A DNA stretch of 64,000 nucleotides from Eisenbergiella porci (lineage in GTDB: Bacteria > Bacillota > Clostridia > Lachnospirales > Lachnospiraceae), in NCBI RefSeq assembly GCF_009696275.1, contig NZ_VUMI01000029.1, positions 1 through 64,000 on the forward strand, given 5' to 3'. The notes below the pieces were generated by a model that was not told the origin of the DNA, did not search any database, and was given only the letters and a program-made list of their open reading frames with translations. Shown here in pieces: positions 9,052-16,907 of the stretch; within the stretch, counting starts at the first letter, position 1, and each line of letters starts with the position of its first letter. Made by a program: the position numbers and the translations under genes.

Positions 9052-9092
9052 AAAAGAGTTCCTTAAAACTAATCATCAGGGGGAACTCTTTT
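9052..9092 (-). terminator. terminator after the winged-helix gene
   Basis: An 11-base inverted repeat (AAAAGAGTTCC and complement) lies 4 bases after the stop of the gene ending at 9096, with A/T-rich flanks giving a U-tract on the minus strand. Confidence 0.7.
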
Positions 9093-9095
9093 ATA

Positions 9096-9506
9096 TTATG
9101 GAATTTCAAATTTGTAACCAGCACCGACTATCGTGCGAATATAGCCCTCTCTGGGGTCATCCGGGTTTAACTTCCGACGCAGTTGGCCGACTATATTGGA
9201 AACTGCCGTCCCATGATCGCCATCTTCCTTGTGCCACACAGCAGAATAGATTTGTTTCGCACTGAATACCCATTTAGGATGCTGTGCTAAATAGATAAGT
9301 ACGGCAAATTCTCTATGGGTCAATAACACTAACCGTCTATCCCGATAAACACTGTGTTCGTTGAGATGGATGCTTAACCCAGGAAAGTTTAAGATATTTT
9401 TATCCTGATTGAGAACAGAGGGGTGGGCTACATCAAAAGATGCCAATACGGTTTCTGAAATGCTATCCTTACCTGCTCGACGCATGATAATTTCAATTTT
9501 TTCCAT
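9096..9506 (-). CDS. receiver-less winged-helix (OmpR/PhoB-type) regulator
   Basis: A 136-residue protein. Its C-terminal 90 residues match the DNA-binding domain of OmpR-family response regulators (LLTHREFAVLIYLAQHP, IYSAVWHKE, VSNIVGQLRRKL, YIRTIVGAGYKF). There is no receiver domain and no phospho-acceptor aspartate, so activity is not controlled by ordinary phosphorylation. The start is the ATG 7 bases after GGAGG, 10 codons into the longest frame. It may bind within the element or modulate host genes. Its target is not evident. Confidence 0.75.
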   Translation of the reverse strand: MEKIEIIMRRAGKDSISETVLASFDVAHPSVLNQDKNILNFPGLSIHLNEHSVYRDRRLVLLTHREFAVLIYLAQHPKWVFSAKQIYSAVWHKEDGDHGTAVSNIVGQLRRKLNPDDPREGYIRTIVGAGYKFEIP

Positions 9507-9546
9507 ACCCTCACCTCCTCGAATAATGACTACCAAAGAAAATCAA

Positions 9547-9717
9547 TCAGGTAGTAGCAACATCAACTGGCTCCAATTCCTTTTCCAGTACACAATGCAA
9601 GTCCCAGAACAGCCGCTGTTCTTCCTCATCTTGTATTGTCATCAGACCAGTCTCGTCCCATCGCAGTATAATCTTGTATAATACAAGAGCTTCTTTTTTC
9701 GTCAGGATGATATTCAA
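9547..9717 (-). CDS. 56-residue hypothetical protein
   Basis: A small ORF (begins MNIILTKKEALVLYKIILRW, ends VDVATT) starts at a TTG that overlaps the stop of the YcxB-like gene (TTGA), with AAAGGAG upstream. It is charged and helical and has no membrane segment. The overlap suggests coupled translation with its neighbour. I do not recognise a family. Confidence 0.5.
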   Translation of the reverse strand: MNIILTKKEALVLYKIILRWDETGLMTIQDEEEQRLFWDLHCVLEKELEPVDVATT

Positions 9718-10529
9718 GATACGCTCTCCTTTCTCCGCTCAGTAGCCCCTTCCACATAGGGAACCCGTTCCCGCAGGAATGCCCGCAGTTCCGGGATCGT
9801 CCCCTCCAGCAGATCTTTCTTCTGGAGGAACAGCACCTTTTTGCAGCAGACAATCAGGAGAATAGATTCCGCTTCTATGACCTGCTGGACATCACGGTAA
9901 TACGCAGCCTCCTCTGCCGGTTTAGTTTTGGAAGCATCCTTCCAGCCCAGAGAGAACTTTTCTTCTGAAAAGATGAAGCGCGCCAGTTCAAGCCCCTTTA
10001 CCGCATTTCTTTTCCGAAGCAGGTTTCGCGCCGCCCGGTCATAGGGGTCCTGCCGCTTGCGAACGAGCAGGGAGGCCAGAGCAACTATCAGATACTGAGC
10101 GGCCAGATATACCAGGACTGCCATCTCATCGGGATCGCCCAGCGCTGTCATAAGGAAAAAGGCTCCGGCCAACAGGCTCAGGATGCCCAGTGTTTTAGGT
10201 AAATACCGCCAGAGTTCTACTACACCGATACCAAGGCATAACGCACCTACAACGACTAACAGGGGCGAGTCCGGGGTGAGAAAAGCGACCGGAAGCACTA
10301 CCATTGCCACGATCCAGTTGACCAGCCCCTGAACCTGCCCCTGCCGGCGCCGTTTGGTTCTGGCGGTAGGAGCCTTGTTCCATCTGTTTATCCGGTCTGT
10401 CAGTGCCCACAACTTGGGATATTTTCGCCGTGAAGCCAGCTCCATCCATTGCTCTAACGCCGAACTCACCTCGGGAAGCAGGGCGTCAACGTCCGGTGCT
10501 GTGACTTGAAATACAAAGTTTTGTTCCAT
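9714..10529 (-). CDS. YcxB-like membrane protein
   Basis: A 271-residue protein with a charged N-terminal 65 residues and then about four hydrophobic helices (VNWIVAMVVLPVAFL, LLVVVGALCLGIGVV, LGILSLLAGAFFLM, VLVYLAAQYLIVALASLL). The soluble C-terminal 100 residues (LIVCCKKVLFLQKKDL, GTIPELRAFLRERVPYV) resemble the YcxB-like domain seen in Firmicutes membrane proteins. The biochemical role is unknown. It forms an overlapping pair with the 56-residue gene downstream. Confidence 0.6.
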   Translation of the reverse strand: MEQNFVFQVTAPDVDALLPEVSSALEQWMELASRRKYPKLWALTDRINRWNKAPTARTKRRRQGQVQGLVNWIVAMVVLPVAFLTPDSPLLVVVGALCLGIGVVELWRYLPKTLGILSLLAGAFFLMTALGDPDEMAVLVYLAAQYLIVALASLLVRKRQDPYDRAARNLLRKRNAVKGLELARFIFSEEKFSLGWKDASKTKPAEEAAYYRDVQQVIEAESILLIVCCKKVLFLQKKDLLEGTIPELRAFLRERVPYVEGATERRKESVS

Positions 10530-10562
10530 CAGTTTACCCCATTTCTTTTCTAAACAGAGGAT

Positions 10563-10961
10563 TTATTGATAAGCAATATCTTCTTTTCCTGCTGGCCGAA
10601 CTATATATTCCTTTAGGGTAACGATATATCCGACAGCTTCCATACCGTTGAATTTTTCAAAGCCTTTTGCGCTGTTGACTTCTACAATCTCCCCGCAGAC
10701 AGGGGCCATCAAGCGTGAATCCTCTGAAGCCGCTGCATATCTCTGGTATAAAATCTTGATATTCTCAACGACCCCCTCTAAAACAAATAGTTTTTGCCAG
10801 TTTGAATCATGCGCTTCATAGCAATAATCTATTGTAGCGACTTTAACAAGCGTGTTTAATTGCGTTCCTTTTCCAACAGGCCATTTGATAGCATCTCCAA
10901 TGGAAAATGCAGTTCCGCAACATTCCATTTGCCACCCCTCGTAAAAAACCACGCATTGCAT
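10563..10961 (-). CDS. DUF6578-like hypothetical protein
   Basis: A 132-residue soluble protein starting MQCVVFYEGWQMECCGTAFS. The pattern 'WQMECCG.PF..GD.V.W' is what I associate with DUF6578 proteins. The ATG at 10961 is preferred to the one four codons upstream because the latter sits directly on the ribosome site. The function is unknown. It stands between backbone regulators and the toxin island and may belong to either. Confidence 0.5.
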   Translation of the reverse strand: MQCVVFYEGWQMECCGTAFSIGDAIKWPVGKGTQLNTLVKVATIDYCYEAHDSNWQKLFVLEGVVENIKILYQRYAAASEDSRLMAPVCGEIVEVNSAKGFEKFNGMEAVGYIVTLKEYIVRPAGKEDIAYQ

Positions 10962-11075
10962 TGTAAGTACCATCTCCCTGAATTTCGGATTGCTGTCCGC
11001 ATTTTCGAGGTTTATCTCACTTAGGGGACATCAGACATAGTACGGAAATTTCACGGCAAAACTATTGTTTCAAAA

Positions 11076-11660
11076 TCAAGTTTCGGGATTTGTTCCATCA
11101 AAGAGTCTCATTTCTTCTTCAAAATTTTTCATTACTGTCTGCCGAGTGGGAACATCGGCAAGGGTGCAGCAAAACGGCACGCCAAACAATGGGCAGGATA
11201 GCCGTTCCACCCATACGGTTAAGACCTCTGGAGAGAGAGGGCGTTCTTCCCGAAGGAAGATTACCCCATAGTGGGGTGGCACAGACGGGGAAAGCAACTG
11301 CGTTAGAGGGTTACTACTCCGGGCTGGGGCGTTACAGAAAGCCAGATCCGGTGAAAAATGCGGATAGTACAGCGCCCCGACAAACCAATCCTGCTCACCG
11401 TTTCTGAGCCGTTCTGCCTGCTTCAGAAAGTTAGGATAATCTGGACTCTCCGGCTCCATAAACTCACCGTTCCGAATCGTCTGGTGAAGCGCAGGCAGGT
11501 TATAGAAGTCAAAGTGAAAAAAGAATTCCTTTCCAGCCGCATCCTCGGTTAGACAGAACTCTGCGGTATCGGGATCATCCCATCCATCCGCACAGTGATA
11601 AACGCACCACCAGTAGTTCCAATCGTGAATATGCAAATATTTTTCTGATTTGAAATCCAT
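11076..11660 (-). CDS. putative immunity protein to toxin 1
   Basis: A 194-residue acidic, aromatic-rich protein (HIHDWNYWWCVYHC, FFFHFDFYNLPALHQ) with no signal peptide or membrane helix, so cytoplasmic. It is the first gene downstream of the secreted toxin-like gene (ends 11869), separated by a hairpin. Cytoplasmic, acidic, family-less proteins directly 3' of polymorphic toxins are usually the cognate immunity proteins, and this is the basis for the call. I do not recognise a named immunity family. Confidence 0.5.
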   Translation of the reverse strand: MDFKSEKYLHIHDWNYWWCVYHCADGWDDPDTAEFCLTEDAAGKEFFFHFDFYNLPALHQTIRNGEFMEPESPDYPNFLKQAERLRNGEQDWFVGALYYPHFSPDLAFCNAPARSSNPLTQLLSPSVPPHYGVIFLREERPLSPEVLTVWVERLSCPLFGVPFCCTLADVPTRQTVMKNFEEEMRLFDGTNPET

Positions 11661-11707
11661 AGATCTTCTCCATTCTAGTTATAAATTCATTTTGGGGGAG
11701 TAATAAT

Positions 11708-11756
11708 TGATAAATTTCTCAGAAGCGAGTTTATTCTACTTCTGAGAAATTTATCA
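11708..11756. terminator. hairpin terminator downstream of toxin 1
   Basis: Perfect arms of about 17 bases (GATAAATTTCTCAGAAG and complement) lie 110 bases after the toxin 1 stop and are followed by T-runs in both directions. If it is an efficient terminator, the immunity gene behind it needs readthrough or its own promoter. Confidence 0.7.
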
Positions 11757-11868
11757 TTTTTGTTAAGACGATTTAAGTATTTTCTTCGTTATAAAGATTC
11801 CAATACATTTCTTACTAATTCAATAAGTTATGGAATCGTAGGGATAATAAAATATTTTGGGAATTCTT

Positions 11869-12588
11869 TTACTTATGGGACTTGACAAATTTATCGAATA
11901 CCCACTTATTTCCATCCTTGTAGCCGTAGATTCGATATGCCCCATATTCTCCAAGAACTTTAATTTCGTGGGTATAAATTTTATCAATTTTTCCCTTTAA
12001 CTTTTTGATCCCAGTCTGCCCCTTACTTCCAACCAAACCTTTATTAGCTGCTTTTTCAAAGGCTGCTATGACTTTTGCGGCTTCTTTTTTGGAAAACTCT
12101 TTCTTGATTTTATTTCGAACTCCACTGGTAATCCCGTCCGAATACTTAAAGGTTTTCATGGCTGCTTCGACAGCTTTTTTCCCTTTGGAAGTCTTTGCAA
12201 ACTTGACAAAGTCATCTGCTTTTAATAAAATTTTGCCACCTTCACGGACATAAGCGGTCGATGGAATGAGCGGCAACAGAGCAGCAGTATCCAAAACAGC
12301 CCAAGCAAAATTCCCCCAAGAGGGTTCTTTGAGCAGATCACTCCAACTCTTTCCGGCCATCGCAATATCTAAAACATCCCATAGAGTTCGTGTCTGCGGT
12401 TTCCCATCTTCTTTTACAAAGTAAAGCTGTCCATAGTCAGTTTCAACTGCGGAAACAACGGTATAGGAGCCAATTCCATCAACAACGATTGATTTTGTAG
12501 GCCCGGCCGCAAAAGCAGTAACATTTAAAGAGCAGAGAATGGACAGAATCAGGATAAAACTGATAATTTGGTTTGTCAACTTTTTCAT
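11869..12588 (-). CDS. secreted polymorphic-toxin-like protein 1
   Basis: A 239-residue protein. Residues 1-28 form a Sec signal peptide with cleavage after AFA-A. Residues 67-117 (TRTLWDVLDIAMAGKSW, FAWAVLDTAALLPLIPS, AYVREGGK) are shared with the second toxin gene at 17.2 kb. The C-terminal half differs completely between the two and here ends in a compact basic segment (HEIKVLGEYGAYRIYGYKDG, KWVFDKFVKSHK). It weakly recalls RelE/ParE-fold toxins. A common N-terminus with an exchangeable C-terminus is the hallmark of polymorphic toxins. The ATG at 12588 has AGGAG and lies about 60 bases after the operator-promoter at 12655. Confidence 0.65.
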   Translation of the reverse strand: MKKLTNQIISFILILSILCSLNVTAFAAGPTKSIVVDGIGSYTVVSAVETDYGQLYFVKEDGKPQTRTLWDVLDIAMAGKSWSDLLKEPSWGNFAWAVLDTAALLPLIPSTAYVREGGKILLKADDFVKFAKTSKGKKAVEAAMKTFKYSDGITSGVRNKIKKEFSKKEAAKVIAAFEKAANKGLVGSKGQTGIKKLKGKIDKIYTHEIKVLGEYGAYRIYGYKDGNKWVFDKFVKSHK

Positions 12589-12654
12589 TACAATATAGCT
12601 CCTCATAGTATTTTTGGTACTACATGAATCACGGCCATGATTTCATATGAGAAA

Positions 12655-12707
12655 AGTATAAAACTCAATTCTTATTTTTTACCCTCTCAAGTTCTTAACA
12701 TTTCTTA
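12655..12707 (-). promoter_or_regulatory. operator-promoter A (toxin 1)
   Basis: Read on the minus strand: TAAGAA, 4 bases, TAAGAA, 17 bases, TAAGAA, 8 bases, TATACT. The TATACT box is a good -10 element and predicts a start about 60 bases before the toxin ATG. The 10-base phasing of the TAAGAA repeats is typical of OmpR-family response-regulator sites. Spacing is identical in five sites in this island. Confidence 0.75.
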
Positions 12708-12720
12708 CTTTTTGAAAAAG

Positions 12721-12751
12721 TAGGGGGCTGATAATGTATATCAGCCCCCTA
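12721..12751 (-). terminator. hairpin at the 3' end of the first paralogue gene
   Basis: Perfect 13-base arms (TAGGGGGCTGATA and complement) enclose 5 bases. The 5' arm on the minus strand includes the last codons and stop of the gene ending at 12741. Confidence 0.7.
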
Positions 12752-13145
12752 CTTCTGCGTTAATACACACTTTACTATTCAGGAGCTGGCGTACCCGTTC
12801 CACAGGGAAGCAGTCCTCCAGCTCCACCACTTCAAACAGGTTGGCCGGGAGTTTAGGTTCCCCAATCAGGGCCAGATACTCCGGCACCGCACGGCGGTCA
12901 ATCAGGATTTTCCCCCGGCCAGCCCAATGACGGTTGCTCTCCGCTTTTTTAAGCCCGGAGATCCAGTATTCATCCCCATTTTCTATATCGACATAGTTAG
13001 CATAGCATCCAATGGCCTTTTGAAAGGCGTGGTCGTTAAAGTAAATCGTTTTCCTGCTCTTTGAGGTTTTCACATATCCGATCCATGCCGGGCCATCGTC
13101 GGAATACCCTGTTTTCAGTTCTATATACATCAAATCATGTATCAT
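12741..13145 (-). CDS. toxin-island paralogue 1, hypothetical protein
   Basis: A 134-residue cytoplasmic protein (MIHDLMYIELKTGYSDDGPA, YFNDHAFQKAIG, EEYWISGLKK-type segment, WAGRGKILIDRRAV). It is over 95% identical to the gene at 18080-18484. The start is set by that paralogue and by the promoter at 13250-13302, which leaves a 100-base leader. Similar proteins are common in Firmicutes and, as I recall, are often mislabelled as an isoprenoid enzyme. No catalytic motif is visible. Being 5' of each toxin gene, it may be an accessory, chaperone or immunity factor. Confidence 0.7.
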   Translation of the reverse strand: MIHDLMYIELKTGYSDDGPAWIGYVKTSKSRKTIYFNDHAFQKAIGCYANYVDIENGDEYWISGLKKAESNRHWAGRGKILIDRRAVPEYLALIGEPKLPANLFEVVELEDCFPVERVRQLLNSKVCINAEVGG

Positions 13146-13249
13146 GTTTATCTCACTATCCCAATTCAATTTCCCAGTAGCGATTACTCTTTGCAATCCA
13201 TTTCCTTTGCCCAAGTCCTGGGGGAAAATAAGGCACAACTGTTGATGGA

Positions 13250-13302
13250 AGTATAGTACCCAATTCTTACTTTCCACCATATCAATTTCTTAATAATTCT
13301 TA
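13250..13302 (-). promoter_or_regulatory. operator-promoter B (paralogue 1)
   Basis: Same layout as site A: TAAGAA, 4 nt, TAAGAA, 17 nt, TAAGAA, 8 nt, TATACT on the minus strand. The intervening bases differ from site A but match sites D and E, so spacing and boxes are what is conserved. Confidence 0.75.
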
Positions 13303-13334
13303 CTTTCCGGTAACAGTATCGCACATTGAAGATA

Positions 13335-13370
13335 CAAATGCCCAACCCCGCATACGGAGTTGGGCATTTG
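13335..13370 (-). terminator. terminator after immunity candidate 2
   Basis: Perfect 12-base arms (CAAATGCCCAAC and complement) lie 24 bases beyond the stop of the gene ending at 13394. Confidence 0.7.
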
Positions 13371-13393
13371 GTAACACACTCATTCGTTGATAT

Positions 13394-13849
13394 TTATCTT
13401 AAATTTACCAGCACCATTTCCAATTGCCGACTTTTTTTAGTGTAAACGCCATCTCCTAACCACTCAAAGAATTCTCTTGCAGATGTAAGCAACGCATGAA
13501 AGAATTCTTTTTCCGTTAGAGCATAGTGGCTTTCATTCAACCCAAGCACTATTTGTATTTGATTAACAGAGTGCAACGTCATCGTGCTTGCGTTATCCGG
13601 GAAAAAAATAATTGTATTACGATTTTCAGAGTATTCACTCAGGCCGTCTATAATGTTCTTCCACAAAGGGATAATATTATCATAGTAGGCTGCTCCCGCA
13701 AGTTCTGTTCCATAATATTGGATAGAAATATATCCTTCGAGATATTCAAGCCTACCCCGAGAATTCTGTATTTCTGATATAGAGCAGTCAGCTATATGGA
13801 TAAATTCTCCTTCATGTTCATAAAAAACAAAAGTATCGGTAGTAATCAT
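13394..13849 (-). CDS. putative immunity protein to toxin 2
   Basis: A 151-residue acidic cytoplasmic protein (MITTDTFVFYEHEGEFIHIA, YYDNIIPLWKNIIDGL, IIFFPDNASTM). It begins 120 bases after the displaced 3' end of toxin 2 (13969). Before the 3.08-kb insertion it would have been the gene directly downstream of that toxin, the normal place for an immunity gene. It is followed by its own terminator. No family is recognised; the role is inferred from position. Confidence 0.5.
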   Translation of the reverse strand: MITTDTFVFYEHEGEFIHIADCSISEIQNSRGRLEYLEGYISIQYYGTELAGAAYYDNIIPLWKNIIDGLSEYSENRNTIIFFPDNASTMTLHSVNQIQIVLGLNESHYALTEKEFFHALLTSAREFFEWLGDGVYTKKSRQLEMVLVNLR

Positions 13850-13968
13850 TTAACCGCATCATGCCTTTCACTCATGTTGTGCTGTATGGTACTGAAGCTA
13901 TTTTCATTGGTGGTACTTGAAAGAATAAAGTTCACCTCATAGCCACATCTGCTCGTGATTTTATTCTT

Positions 13969-14157
13969 TTACTTAGGGAAGAACTGAACAATGTGTCCCT
14001 TGTCTACTGTTAATTGGTAAGCTCTTCCTTTGTGGGTGCCGTGCAAGGTCGCACGGCCATTTGTACCTATCTTGACCAATGTCTCTCTATTATCCTTCAT
14101 AATAGCCATCGCAGCTTCGGTAATACTTGCTACAGTATCATTTTTATTAAAAAACGT
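13969..14157 (-). pseudogene. displaced 3' end of toxin 2
   Basis: An open 62-codon frame without a start codon encodes TFFNKNDTVASITEAAM..., ending HIVQFFPK and a stop. Joined in frame to the truncated toxin at 17236-17829 after its KAKQ, it reads KAKQTFFNKNDTV. As I recall, this completes the C-terminal domain of toxins that begins with HILxRHHPxYWxG. It is therefore the severed catalytic-domain end of toxin 2. Confidence 0.75.
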
Positions 14158-14169
14158 TTACCAACCTGC

Positions 14170-14967
14170 TTACCGCAGCTCTATCCCGTCCGCATTGTAC
14201 CAGAGAAAACCGTTCTCTGAACAATATGCGTCTATCCGCTTTGAGAGGGCGCGATCCGCCCTGTATTCCAGCAGGTAAACGGACAGACCATGTTCTTTTG
14301 CTTTAGAAAGATACTCCTGAAAATACTCTGTTTCTTCTTCCGCCTGCTGCCCGTAGGTTTGATTTGTAAAGTCTATCTTGGTAAATACTGTTTCCTGATT
14401 GGTTCCATCGAACAGTGACAAGGCTGTGTTTTCTTCCATGCACCTTGAAACAAAAGGATCGCCCCCGTTTATTATGAGCGGCAGTCCATAGCTTTTCAGA
14501 CCCTTCATGATCGTACAAAGCCCTTGAAAAACATCATCTTCCGGGAAATGATAATAGACATCGGCATTGTCAAGGAAGAATCCGTCCAATCCCATAGCCG
14601 CATAGTCTTTCCCAAGCTCATCAATGACAAAGCTCTGCCATAAAGGAGAAGTTACGTCGATCCATCGTTCATCCGGCCAGTTCTCATAGATACCAAGGGA
14701 CAAATCCCGAAAGCGATCATAATAAGGGCGGTATTCCTCGACAGCTCCGACATTGAGGTAGCCGTAAACCGTTTTCCTCTCTGCGTGCAGCTTCCCAATC
14801 TGTTCAGAGGAAAACGCAGAGGGCTCAATGATGACGATGCTGTACCTGTCCAGCTTATGTATTTCTTCACTGTCGATCCCGATGAAGACGCCATATTCTT
14901 TAGGCTGCCTGCTGCATCCGGCAAGCGATATAGTCAAACAGAGAATGATAAATAAAATCTTTTTCAT
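14170..14967 (-). CDS. GH114-like (TM1410-type) glycosidase lipoprotein
   Basis: A 265-residue lipoprotein: signal peptide with lipobox LAGC at about residues 13-17, then a barrel-like domain (YGVFIGID, IVIIEPSAF, GYLNVGAVEEYRPYY, GLDGFFLDNADVYYHFP, LPLIINGGD). This resembles the GH114/TM1410 family, whose known members cleave alpha-1,4-polygalactosamine. The acidic residues in FFLDNAD are plausible catalytic residues. It is anchored outside the membrane and may act on cell-surface or biofilm polysaccharide. ATG at 14967 follows GGAAG. Confidence 0.75.
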   Translation of the reverse strand: MKKILFIILCLTISLAGCSRQPKEYGVFIGIDSEEIHKLDRYSIVIIEPSAFSSEQIGKLHAERKTVYGYLNVGAVEEYRPYYDRFRDLSLGIYENWPDERWIDVTSPLWQSFVIDELGKDYAAMGLDGFFLDNADVYYHFPEDDVFQGLCTIMKGLKSYGLPLIINGGDPFVSRCMEENTALSLFDGTNQETVFTKIDFTNQTYGQQAEEETEYFQEYLSKAKEHGLSVYLLEYRADRALSKRIDAYCSENGFLWYNADGIELR

Positions 14968-14981
14968 ATTGCTTCCATGCG

Positions 14982-15695
14982 TTACATCCAAAAGTATGAA
15001 AGGACCCCCAGACCGAATATGTCTCCTATCGCATGAGCGATAAAGAAGGGCAATAGGTTCCTGTCCTTTGACCGGCGGTACATCAGATACATAAATATGC
15101 CGAACAGCAGCCCGATCCCAAGAGCCGAAATCATTCCCTGATAGGTGTGGAAGCTGACCCGTATCAGCAGAGAGAACGGAAGAGCCCATTTCAGGTGTTC
15201 CTTTCTCACCGCGAGACAGATACCAAGGAAATAGATCTCCTCATATACGCCGTTGAGCAGGGCGTATATCACACTGGATACCGTTTCACTTCCGAAGAAA
15301 GCACCAATCGGCCCCGGAAACGGGAGGAGGCCCGTCAGCGGATTGGTGAGCATGAAATATATATCAAGGAGAAGTGCTGCGGCAAGGAAGATTAGAACGC
15401 CACCAGCGACGGCTTTTATGTTGAAGCGTATCGTCCATACTTTGAAATCGAAGCGGCGCAGCCACAGATACAGCAGGGCAAGGAGCAGAAGTCCCGCCTG
15501 CAACGCCAGCGCTCCGTAGTTGTCCGTTGCAGAAAAAGTAAGGTTGTCATCAACGGTTGACGCGCCCTGTATCAGCGCGATATATGATGCGGTTGAGGTA
15601 TAGATGCCCTCGCCCCACAGAATCAGGGTAAGGACGAGAATATCAAACCATTTCAGATGGTTGATTTTTTCTTTGTTTTGACGGTTGAGTAGCAA
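14982..15695 (-). CDS. CPBP-family intramembrane protein, divergent
   Basis: A 237-residue membrane protein with about seven helices and a CPBP/Abi-type core (GVYEEIYFLGIC, then SFHTYQG and FIAHAIGDIFG). The usual EExxxR motif reads EEIYFL, lacking the arginine, so proteolytic activity is uncertain. Such proteins are often bacteriocin self-immunity or prenyl-protein proteases. The start is TTG, 8 bases after GGAGG. It lies between another CPBP gene and the lipoprotein gene, probably in one operon. Confidence 0.8.
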   Translation of the reverse strand: MLLNRQNKEKINHLKWFDILVLTLILWGEGIYTSTASYIALIQGASTVDDNLTFSATDNYGALALQAGLLLLALLYLWLRRFDFKVWTIRFNIKAVAGGVLIFLAAALLLDIYFMLTNPLTGLLPFPGPIGAFFGSETVSSVIYALLNGVYEEIYFLGICLAVRKEHLKWALPFSLLIRVSFHTYQGMISALGIGLLFGIFMYLMYRRSKDRNLLPFFIAHAIGDIFGLGVLSYFWM

Positions 15696-15707
15696 ATGAT
15701 AATCCTC

Positions 15708-16457
15708 CTATGTACGTTCTGCTGAGGCGTCTTGCCTCCATTTTCTGGCCAACAGCACCAGCATGATGACGATCTCCGCAGCCTGTAAAATACCCATCAG
15801 AACTGCATAGACTGGAATCTGTTTTGTCGCTCCGCTGAACAGGATATAGTCCCATAAAAAGTGCATAATGATCAGAAGATAGATGTTCCGGGTATAATCA
15901 AACATAAGCACATAGAACAGTCCGGCGACAAAGGTTGCCGCAAGCTGCATGAGAACCTGCGGTGCCGGCGATCCTCCCAAAATGTTGACTGCATGAAGAA
16001 GGCTAAAGCATACGGCAGAGATCAGAAGCGCTTTTTTGAACCCCCGCTCCTGAAACAGCCCGAGCAGCCGGATAAAAAGAATCCTGCGGAACATGGTTTC
16101 TTCCGCTACGCCGACAAGCAGCGTTACGGCAAGCGGAGCTATAAACGCATACGTAAAGCTGCCGTTTGTCAGCAGATAGTACAGCGTCAGTGCCGCAAGA
16201 GGCAGGAATATAACCAGAAACAATGGCAGCCTGCCGCGCTCCTTCCACGGAAGGGTAAGCCTTTCTCTTTGGATAAACAGGCAGATCATAGTACCGGCTG
16301 CCAGTGCCGCAAGGAACGGAAGCATCGCGTTTATATACCCATCCCCGCCATACTCTATGTGATAGAACTGATATACGATGTAATTGGAAAGCCCCATCCC
16401 CAAAGTATACAGAAGAGGCCATAATATTATTGTTAAGATTTCTTTTTTGCGATTCAT
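15708..16457 (-). CDS. CPBP-family intramembrane protease
   Basis: A 249-residue polytopic membrane protein with all three CPBP motifs: VGVAEETMFRRILF (EExxxR), LLHAVN (histidine) and IIMHFLWDYI (HxxxD/N). The family are glutamate-type intramembrane proteases, often linked to bacteriocin immunity. The gene precedes the divergent CPBP paralogue by 12 bases, and the intact motifs suggest this is the active partner. Confidence 0.85.
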   Translation of the reverse strand: MNRKKEILTIILWPLLYTLGMGLSNYIVYQFYHIEYGGDGYINAMLPFLAALAAGTMICLFIQRERLTLPWKERGRLPLFLVIFLPLAALTLYYLLTNGSFTYAFIAPLAVTLLVGVAEETMFRRILFIRLLGLFQERGFKKALLISAVCFSLLHAVNILGGSPAPQVLMQLAATFVAGLFYVLMFDYTRNIYLLIIMHFLWDYILFSGATKQIPVYAVLMGILQAAEIVIMLVLLARKWRQDASAERT

Positions 16458-16475
16458 AAAACGATTTCCCTCATG

Positions 16476-16901
16476 TCAATTTCTTTTCACTCGCTTTGCT
16501 TCGACAGCACAATATACTATATAAACGATTGCAATAATTGCTATTATCGAAAGCGCGGCCATGTTGGATAGCTGCTCTATACGTACGCCATAGGTTGGAG
16601 CCAAAAATAGAGTTGTAAAGGGAACGAGCATCGGAAGATCAATATCAAATATGTTTACAGTAAGGGTGAGCAAAGCCGTTAATAAAACAAGTCCCCAGAA
16701 TACGAGAGAAGCCAGGAATCCCCGATATGCGTTATATCGCTTCATTGCCGGTATGAAACAAATCCAGAAAGCAAAATAGAGCAAAGAAATGGTGACATTC
16801 ATACCGGTTGCTGTACTTCCTTGAAGCAGGGAGTTAAAGTTAAGTACAATCGCTAATACCTGAACAAGAAAGGGAGAAATCCCAAATATCGTTTTTTTCA
16901 T
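16476..16901 (-). CDS. four-helix membrane protein
   Basis: A 141-residue protein with four predicted membrane helices (LVQVLAIVLNFNSLL, LLYFAFWICFIPAM, LASLVFWGLVLLTALLTL, LSIIAIIAIVYIVYCAV). No catalytic motif is visible. It begins just after the stop of the truncated ORF upstream and is followed by the CPBP pair, so it is probably co-transcribed. I do not recognise a family. Confidence 0.6.
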   Translation of the reverse strand: MKKTIFGISPFLVQVLAIVLNFNSLLQGSTATGMNVTISLLYFAFWICFIPAMKRYNAYRGFLASLVFWGLVLLTALLTLTVNIFDIDLPMLVPFTTLFLAPTYGVRIEQLSNMAALSIIAIIAIVYIVYCAVEAKRVKRN

Positions 16902-16907
16902 GGCTTT

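Larger units (their letters stand above)
12600..13145. repeat. direct repeat, copy 1 (promoter plus paralogue gene)
   Basis: About 546 bases are nearly identical to 17938-18484, apart from a handful of substitutions and a 2-base length difference. The repeat covers the toxin 5' leader, the operator-promoter and the whole of the 134-codon gene. It marks duplication of a toxin module and is a ready substrate for homologous recombination. Confidence 0.9.

Noticed and set aside
14968-15189. N-terminal extension of the GH114-like ORF
   Set aside because: The extension overlaps the CPBP gene in another frame, and the lipoprotein signal at 14967 marks the true start.
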